Source: CAWCUU01 sp963798855
GTDB taxonomy: Bacteria; Gemmatimonadota; Gemmatimonadetes; Longimicrobiales; RSA9
Length of the DNA stretch: 64,000 nt
Direction of reading: 5' to 3'
Assembly (NCBI GenBank): GCA_963798855.1
Contig: CAWCUU010000002.1
Location: forward strand, 868,001-932,000
Shown here in pieces: positions 59,001 through 64,000 of the stretch; the first letter of the stretch is position 1, and every line of letters starts with the position of its first letter. The notes below the pieces were generated by a model. That model had not been told where the DNA came from, made no database searches, and saw only the letters and a program-made list of their open reading frames with translations. The position numbers and the translations under genes were made by a program.

Positions 59001-60119
59001 ATGAGATTCACGATAACCCGTGAAAACCTGCAGCAGGGGCTGGCTGCGGTAGCCGCCACGATCCCGGCGCGCACGACCTTACCGGTTCTCTCCAACATTC
59101 TCGTGGAGGCGGGGCCAGAGGGAGTGCGGATGAGCGGTACCGACCTGGACATGGCGGTCAGTCTGCGTGTGCCGGCGGACGTCGAGGAGCCGGGGTCGCT
59201 GACAGTTCCCGCCAAGAAGCTGCAAGAGCTGGCGCGGGAGCTGCCGGAGCAGCCGGTCCGTGTTTCCGCGAAGGGCGATCGCATCGAGATCGAATGCGGT
59301 CGGGCGCGTTTCAAGCTGAACGGCATGCCGCGCGACGAGTTCCCCACCTTTCCGTCGGTCGACTTCGAGGAGAGTTGGAAGATCCGTGGGGATGTGCTGC
59401 AGGGGCTGATCCGACAGACGTCGTTCGCCGTGTCGACGGAGGAGAGCCGACCCATCCTGAACGGCGTACTCTGGCAGCTCGGGGATCGAGACATGCGAAT
59501 GGTCGCGACGAACGGTCATCGCCTCGCCCTGATGAAGGTGCCGACCGACGCCGGCGGAGCGCCACACGCGGACCTGATCGTGCCGCCGAAGGCGCTGGGC
59601 CAGATCGAGCGGCTGTTCGGGTCCGACGCCGAGATCGAGGTAGCGCGCAGCGAGAATCACCTCGGGTTCCGGCACGAGGGCACTCTGGTGTACACCCGGC
59701 TGATCGAGGGGCCCTACCCGAACTACGAGCAGGTCATTCCGCGCGACAATGACAAGATCGCGATCGTCGGCAAGGGCGTGTTGTCGCAGGCGCTGCGGCG
59801 TATGGCCGTGGTGGCGAGCGAGCAGACGCACCGGGTGCGGCTGTCCTTCGCCGGAAACGTCGTCCGATTCTCGGTGGAGACTCCGGACCTGGGGGAGGCG
59901 CGCGAGGAGCTGGAGCTCGACTACTCCGGTGAGCCGCTCGACATCGGCTTCAACGCCGCGTATTTGCTCGAGGTCCTGAAGTACATCCCGACCGATGACG
60001 TGCGAATGGCCTTCAAGGCACCGGAGCGGGCGGCCACGCTTCAGCCTTCGTCGACTGCGGATGGCGAGGAAGGGCCGGACTACCTCTGCCTCGTGATGCC
60101 GCTCCGCCTTCTCGAGTAG
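59001..60119 (+). CDS. dnaN: DNA polymerase III beta sliding clamp
   Basis: A 372-residue clamp of three repeated folds. RFTITRENLQQGLAAVAATI, FAVSTEESRPILNGVLWQL and the final LCLVMPLRLLE (typical of the C-terminus of the clamp) are seen. A dimer encircles DNA and holds Pol III and other proteins. ATG at 59001 has GAGG at 8 bases. The stop overlaps the GTG of the next gene. Confidence 0.96.
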   Translation: MRFTITRENLQQGLAAVAATIPARTTLPVLSNILVEAGPEGVRMSGTDLDMAVSLRVPADVEEPGSLTVPAKKLQELARELPEQPVRVSAKGDRIEIECGRARFKLNGMPRDEFPTFPSVDFEESWKIRGDVLQGLIRQTSFAVSTEESRPILNGVLWQLGDRDMRMVATNGHRLALMKVPTDAGGAPHADLIVPPKALGQIERLFGSDAEIEVARSENHLGFRHEGTLVYTRLIEGPYPNYEQVIPRDNDKIAIVGKGVLSQALRRMAVVASEQTHRVRLSFAGNVVRFSVETPDLGEAREELELDYSGEPLDIGFNAAYLLEVLKYIPTDDVRMAFKAPERAATLQPSSTADGEEGPDYLCLVMPLRLLE

Positions 60120-61369
60120 TGCGCACCGCCCTGCGCTCGCCGATCGGAGGGTGGTCACGAGCAGCGGCACTGTCGCTCCTCGTGCTGGGCTGCGATCGTC
60201 CGGCTCCACCGCCTGTCATCGTGGTCGGCAATGTGGGCTATTCCGAAGCGGAGCTGGGTGCGCTGAACGGCCGCCAGCGCGAGCAACTGGCGACGCTGAC
60301 GGCGTTCGGCGAGGCCGTCTCCCAAGACAGCCTGGAACAGGCGCTGACTCCCTTCATCGAGCAGGATCGACGGAGCCGGCTGCTCGAGCGACTTGCTCTC
60401 GTGGTCGAAGCCCGCGAGGCCGGCGTCGACGATGCCGAGCTCCGACATCGGTATCTCCAGGATCCGGAGTACCGGCTCACCGTCCGCCATCTGGTCGTAC
60501 TCGCCAAGCCGTATGAATCCGAGAAGAAGAAGAAAGCTGCACGAGACCGGGCTCGAGCCGCGCTGGATCGCATCCGCGCGGGCGAGCCATTCGGCCGTGT
60601 CGCCGGCGAAGTCTCCGAGGAGCCGGGCGCGGAGGAGAGCGGCGGCTTGCTGCCACCCGGACGGAAAGGCACCTGGGTGAAGGAGTTCTGGGACGCCGCT
60701 TCCGACCTGCAGCCCGGAGAGGTGAGCGCCGTCGTGCAGTCGCCGTACGGCTTCCATGTGGTGAAGCTGGAGAAACGCGAGGTGGTCCCGTTCGACAGCG
60801 TCCGTGCCGAGGTTCTCGCCCGCGTCGCGGAGCAGGTCGGCAAGCCCGATGCGGCACGCGCCTGGGCCGAGCGCGAGCAGGCCGAGCTCCGGCTGGATCG
60901 GGGTGCCATCCGGCGTTTCAGATCGGGCGACACCGCTGCCACGAAGCTGGCCGTTTGGGACGGCGGAACGTACTCCGCCGCGGAGTTCGAATCCTTCGAA
61001 CATACGCTCGCCCCGGACGCGCTCGCCCGGCTGAAATCGGCCGAGCCGGAGGCGTACGAGCAGGTGGTCAGGGCAGCGGCCGGCAACGCGCTGCTCGTGG
61101 ATCGCGCCCGTTCCTTGGGGCTGACGCTCGACGACACGACGGTGCAGCGGCTTCGCAGCGATCGCCTCGAAGCGGCACGCGGCTGGGCGAGCGCGCTCGG
61201 CTTCGACCGCGGGCAGTCCGAGGAGGCATTGAAGCGCGCGGCGCTGGCGGCGCTGAGCGCATCCGCGCAGAGCGCCGCTATCGCACGGGAAGAGGTCCTG
61301 AAGATGGCGCCGGCGTTGCGCCGGCTCCACCGGATGGATAGCACGAACGCGGGTGGAGGCGGGACGTGA
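60119..61369 (+). CDS. Parvulin-type peptidyl-prolyl isomerase lipoprotein
   Basis: A 416-residue exported lipoprotein of the PpiC/SurA/PrsA type: signal and lipobox LLVLGC, a SurA-like N-terminal helical region, a parvulin domain at about 120-215 (VRHLVVLAKPYESEKKKK, PGAEESGGLLPPGRKGTW, VQSPYGFHVVKLEKR), and a long C-terminal helical domain. Likely helps fold outer-membrane proteins. GTG at 60119 shares its first base with the dnaN stop TAG. Confidence 0.85.
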   Translation: MRTALRSPIGGWSRAAALSLLVLGCDRPAPPPVIVVGNVGYSEAELGALNGRQREQLATLTAFGEAVSQDSLEQALTPFIEQDRRSRLLERLALVVEAREAGVDDAELRHRYLQDPEYRLTVRHLVVLAKPYESEKKKKAARDRARAALDRIRAGEPFGRVAGEVSEEPGAEESGGLLPPGRKGTWVKEFWDAASDLQPGEVSAVVQSPYGFHVVKLEKREVVPFDSVRAEVLARVAEQVGKPDAARAWAEREQAELRLDRGAIRRFRSGDTAATKLAVWDGGTYSAAEFESFEHTLAPDALARLKSAEPEAYEQVVRAAAGNALLVDRARSLGLTLDDTTVQRLRSDRLEAARGWASALGFDRGQSEEALKRAALAALSASAQSAAIAREEVLKMAPALRRLHRMDSTNAGGGGT

Positions 61370-61998
61370 GCGGAGACGTGGCGGACGCGGGCAACGAGAA
61401 CCCGAGCGGGCTGGAGCTGTACCGGCTGCTGCGTCACCTGACGCTGCCGGTCGTCGCCGTGACCAGCTCCCTGGAAGGACGTGGCAACGGCATGATCGCG
61501 AACAGCGCGCAGCGGGCATCGCTGGTGCCTTCGCTGCCGCGAGTATCTCTTTATGTCTCGAAGACGAACCTGACGCACGACTTCGTCTACCGCTCCGGCG
61601 TCCTAGGCGTCCATCTGCTGCGCTGCGATCAATGGCAGGTGGTTCGGGGGCTGGGGCTCACGTCAGGCCGCGACTCCGACAAGCTCGCAGGGTTCGAGAC
61701 GCAGGCCGGGCCGGTGACCGGTTGTCCGCTTCTGTCCGATGTGTTTGCCGCATTCGAGTGTCGGGTGCTCAACGCGATGGACGCGGGCGCGGCCACGTTC
61801 TTCCTGGCGGACGTGGTCTCGGTCCATGCGCCGCGGAATGGAGAAGTGCTGACGAGCGAGTACTTCCGGCTGAAGATGCCAGAGGATCTACGACAGGACT
61901 ATGAGGCGAAGCTGAAGGAAGCGCAGGGCTATCTGCTGGACATCGCGCAGGGGGTGGAGCGGGAGCGGAGCTGGCCGGGTCCGACGGCTGCCCCCTGA
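61366..61998 (+). CDS. Flavin reductase-like FMN-binding protein
   Basis: A 210-residue protein of the flavin-reductase-like (FMN-binding split barrel) family. TLPVVAVTSSLEGRGNGMIANSA and LTHDFVYRSGVLGVHLL are characteristic of its FMN pocket and GLTSGRDSDKLAGFE is family-typical. It may reduce flavins for a partner enzyme. GTG at 61366 overlaps the stop of the parvulin gene (GTGA). Confidence 0.78.
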   Translation: MSGDVADAGNENPSGLELYRLLRHLTLPVVAVTSSLEGRGNGMIANSAQRASLVPSLPRVSLYVSKTNLTHDFVYRSGVLGVHLLRCDQWQVVRGLGLTSGRDSDKLAGFETQAGPVTGCPLLSDVFAAFECRVLNAMDAGAATFFLADVVSVHAPRNGEVLTSEYFRLKMPEDLRQDYEAKLKEAQGYLLDIAQGVERERSWPGPTAAP

Positions 61999-62004
61999 CC
62001 GTCC

Positions 62005-62610
62005 CTACTCCGTAGCGAGCAGCTCCCCGGCCGTGAAGAGGGAGGCCAGGCGCAGACCTTCGGTGGACAGGCGCTCGCGCCCTCCCTCCTCCCGATCCAC
62101 AACGCAGAACACCCCGAGGACCTCGCCGCCTGCCTCCCGCACCGCCTGCACCGCGTTCATCGCGCTCGCGCCCGACGTCATCGCGTCCTCCACGACCACC
62201 ACCTCCATGCCCGGCTCGAATCCGCCCTCGATGCGCTGCCCGGTGCCGTGCTGCTTCGGCTGCTTTCGGACCGTGAAGGCGTCGAGCGTATAATCGGTCG
62301 CAGCGTGGGCGATCGCATAGGCGACGGGGTCCGCGCCGAGGGTCAGCCCGCCCACCGCCTGCGGGCGCCATCCGGCGTCCAGTATCGCGCGGAGTCCCAG
62401 GCGGCCGATGAGCCGCTGCCCCTGTCCGCTCATCGTCGTCTTGCGACCATCGATGTAGTACGAAGAGTGAGCGCCGCTGCTGAGCACGAAGTCTCCACGG
62501 CGAAGCGAGCGGTCGCGCAGCAGCCGGAGCAGACTTCCGCGGTCGTCGTCGGTTGCGGTCGTACGAATAACGGTCGTCAGGGTTGGACTTCGATCGAAGC
62601 TTCCTCCCAC
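62005..62610 (-). CDS. pyrE: Orotate phosphoribosyltransferase
   Basis: A 201-residue type I phosphoribosyltransferase of pyrimidine synthesis. RRGDFVLSSGAHSSYYIDGRKTT, GGLTLGADPVAYAIA and the PRPP loop VVVVEDAMTSGASAMNA are diagnostic. Start is uncertain: GTG 62610 overlaps the preceding gene by 34 bases and a later start near 62580 would still give a complete protein. Lies at the end of a coupled minus-strand run. Confidence 0.9.
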   Translation of the reverse strand: MGGSFDRSPTLTTVIRTTATDDDRGSLLRLLRDRSLRRGDFVLSSGAHSSYYIDGRKTTMSGQGQRLIGRLGLRAILDAGWRPQAVGGLTLGADPVAYAIAHAATDYTLDAFTVRKQPKQHGTGQRIEGGFEPGMEVVVVEDAMTSGASAMNAVQAVREAGGEVLGVFCVVDREEGGRERLSTEGLRLASLFTAGELLATE

Positions 62611-62861
62611 TCGTCGTCTGCGTCCGGCGGAAAGCTGTCGTGCAGCTCACGTCGCGGCTCCATCAGGCGCGGCTGGTCGAGGGGCAGGCGCTCCCCCGCG
62701 TGCTCCAGGAACTCGAGGAAGTGGTCATCGCGCCTCGCCGCGCGAAACAGCCATGCGCGGCAATCGAGCGACTCGGCGGCGTCGCGGACCACGGCCCACA
62801 GCGCGAGGTACTCCTCGATACGGTCGAGGGCGATCGTGCGCCGGGTCACGACGAGGTGCAT
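62577..62861 (-). CDS. Conserved hypothetical protein
   Basis: A 94-residue soluble protein. A first beta strand and helix (MHLVVTRRTIALDRIEEYL, then LWAVVRDAAESL) recall a dimeric alpha-beta barrel of the antibiotic-monooxygenase type, and the C-terminus is acidic (DDEWEEASIEV). No motif fixes a function. ATG at 62861 overlaps the stop of the NicO-like gene (TGATG), and the stop lies within the first codons of pyrE. Confidence 0.6.
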   Translation of the reverse strand: MHLVVTRRTIALDRIEEYLALWAVVRDAAESLDCRAWLFRAARRDDHFLEFLEHAGERLPLDQPRLMEPRRELHDSFPPDADDEWEEASIEVQP

Positions 62862-63529
62862 CACCGGAGCAGCCAGAAGATGCCGATGCCGGCTGTGAAC
62901 AACCCCGTGCACAGCGTGATTCCGCGCGCCAGGGTCTGCGACTTCAGGGCGGCCGTTCCCGCCACCCACCCCGCCAACAGAGCGTAGAACCCCATGCCGG
63001 CGGCGGTACCGATGGCGAACAGCAGCAGATACATCGTGGCGACGCCGGCGGAGTGGAAGCCGGCGAGCGGGAGCAACGCCACGATGGGGGCGGTGCCCGC
63101 CAGCCCGTGCATCGCGCCGACAGCGGTGACGCCGTGACCGTGGTGGTGATGCGGCGTCTTCTGCAGCTGGTGCGAGTGAACGTGCACGTGCACGGTGCCA
63201 TCGTCGTGGCTGTGACGATGCGCGTGGACGGCCCGAGCGCTCGCGGCCGTCCAGACGCCGAGGCCGAGCAGCATCGCTCCGGCGAGCCGCTCGAAGAAGA
63301 CGCCGACGGACTCCGGGAGCTGCATCCCGAGCACCACGAGCAGCGTGCCCACGATGAGGATCACGGCGCCGTGGCCGGCAGCCCAGCGCACGCCGAAGCC
63401 CAACGCGGCGCGCGGGGTGGGCCGTCGCACGACGAACGAGCTGACGGCCGCGAGGTGATCCGGCTCGAGGGCGTGGGCGGAGCCGAGCACGAGGGCGCTC
63501 ATCAGCGGTACGGCGACGTCACTCAACAT
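62861..63529 (-). CDS. NicO/HupE-like nickel or cobalt transporter
   Basis: A 222-residue membrane protein with six to seven spans. GSAHALEPDHLAAV at residues 16-29 is the HX4DH motif of NiCoT/NicO-type transporters. A histidine-rich cytoplasmic loop (HAHRHSHDDG, HVHVHSH, HHHHGHG) follows the third span and would bind Ni2+ or Co2+. ATG at 63529 lies one base after the stop of the truncated gene upstream, so both are cotranscribed. A role in urease or hydrogenase maturation is possible but neither enzyme is here. Confidence 0.8.
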   Translation of the reverse strand: MLSDVAVPLMSALVLGSAHALEPDHLAAVSSFVVRRPTPRAALGFGVRWAAGHGAVILIVGTLLVVLGMQLPESVGVFFERLAGAMLLGLGVWTAASARAVHAHRHSHDDGTVHVHVHSHQLQKTPHHHHGHGVTAVGAMHGLAGTAPIVALLPLAGFHSAGVATMYLLLFAIGTAAGMGFYALLAGWVAGTAALKSQTLARGITLCTGLFTAGIGIFWLLR

Positions 63530-63530
63530 G

Positions 63531-64000
63531 TCATTCCGTCAGCTCTTCCGATTCCTGAAGCTGATCGGCTCGTGCGGCCGTCTCCCTGCCCAGCACCTCC
63601 CGCACGAACGACTGCCACCACTCCACCTGCTCCTCCCGCCCGCGGTACGGCTCGAGCGCGTTCCAGGTACGCTGCTGCACCTCCTCGGCGCGCCTCAGGG
63701 CCTCCTGGACCGTGAGCCCCTCCGCGCGAATCCACCTCCGACCAATCTGCGCGTGGAGCACTTCGTCCGCCCAGTCGTAGTCGTGGAAGAGCGCCGACAG
63801 AGGGTCCTCCGCCTCGCGTGCGGTATTATACTCGAAACGCTTCCCGGTGTCGCCGTCCATGAGCCCTTGCTCGATGCGGTACAGCACGAGCTGCCGCTCG
63901 AGCGGCGTGGCGTTCAGGTTGAGCCGCAGCGAGAAGCCGACGTTGAGCGGGATCCCGCGCCATTCGATGCCGCGTGCCTCGAGCGCAGCCTCCCCCAGCA
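63531..64000 (-). CDS. Hypothetical protein, C-terminal part (cut by window edge)
   Basis: The frame is open from 63998 to the stop at 63531, giving the last 155 residues. LQLNATPLERQLV-like LNLNATPLERQLVLYRIEQ, DYDWADEVLHAQIGRRW (with acidic and His residues spaced as in a metal-binding helix) and a coiled-coil like C-terminus rich in Glu, Gln and Arg are visible. A ferritin-like helix bundle is possible, but the family is not recognised and the start is outside the window. Confidence 0.6.
   Translation of the reverse strand, partial: LGEAALEARGIEWRGIPLNVGFSLRLNLNATPLERQLVLYRIEQGLMDGDTGKRFEYNTAREAEDPLSALFHDYDWADEVLHAQIGRRWIRAEGLTVQEALRRAEEVQQRTWNALEPYRGREEQVEWWQSFVREVLGRETAARADQLQESEELTE

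Noticed and set aside
1..64000. CRISPR arrays, tRNA or rRNA genes, insertion sequences, prophage genes
   Set aside because: Looked for repeats with equal spacers, transposase and integrase motifs and tRNA-like cloverleafs; none seen. The short tandem arrays have no spacers and no cas genes.

Overview
The window is GC-rich chromosomal DNA from a bacterium, most likely a member of the Gemmatimonadota. This is inferred from the mix of very large secreted M14 and M28 peptidases, DUF5715-LysM protein, short lipoproteins and outer-membrane barrels, a bacterial CDC48 ATPase, and GTG starts with TGATG/ATGA gene overlaps; no rRNA is present to confirm it. No tRNA, rRNA, CRISPR array, insertion sequence or prophage was seen. 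The chromosome's replication-initiation region lies at about 49-60 kb: bactofilin-M23-parB-parA, two parS sites, yidC-yidD-rnpA-rpmH on the minus strand, then dnaA-dnaN on the plus strand. Genes point away from the dnaA/rpmH divergence on both sides for several kb.

Layout. 0-16.4 kb is a mixed housekeeping region: partial MFS exporter, family III CoA-transferase, DUF4384-like lipoprotein, psd, rocD, BtuF-like binding protein, DinB, zinc-ribbon/TerB protein, an M14 peptidase coupled to a type II NADH dehydrogenase, a LysM/DUF5715 wall protein and an outer-membrane barrel. 16.5-20.3 kb holds the CDC48 ATPase and an ECF sigma/anti-sigma pair. 20.4-28.9 kb is a long minus-strand run: two small conserved genes, YgfZ, a non-canonical Nramp, a coiled-coil protein, a GGCT-fold protein, a barrel, an ABC exporter pair and RmuC. 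selD (29.0-30.1 kb) is itself a selenoprotein gene with an in-frame UGA and a SECIS-like hairpin. 30.8-40.2 kb is a minus-strand run joining LOG-family, deoxyhypusine synthase-like, TIGR01777 SDR, a small overlapping ORF, lipA and the whole pyruvate dehydrogenase complex. 40.3-48.1 kb is a peptide-scavenging cluster of two M14 peptidases and a divergent M28 peptidase. 48.2-60.1 kb is the origin and cell-shape region. The last 4 kb carries a parvulin lipoprotein, a flavin reductase, pyrE, a NicO-like transporter and a truncated gene.

The most notable observations are: the UGA/SECIS reading of selD; a parS site that contains the start codon of an acylphosphatase gene, with a second parS on the other side of a parS-flanked ABC-class ATPase; in-register heptamer arrays (ACTTCAC) just upstream of two start codons; a convergent intergenic region built of two related 13-bp arrays that also encode the C-termini of both flanking proteins; and two separate clusters of DnaA-box-like sites.
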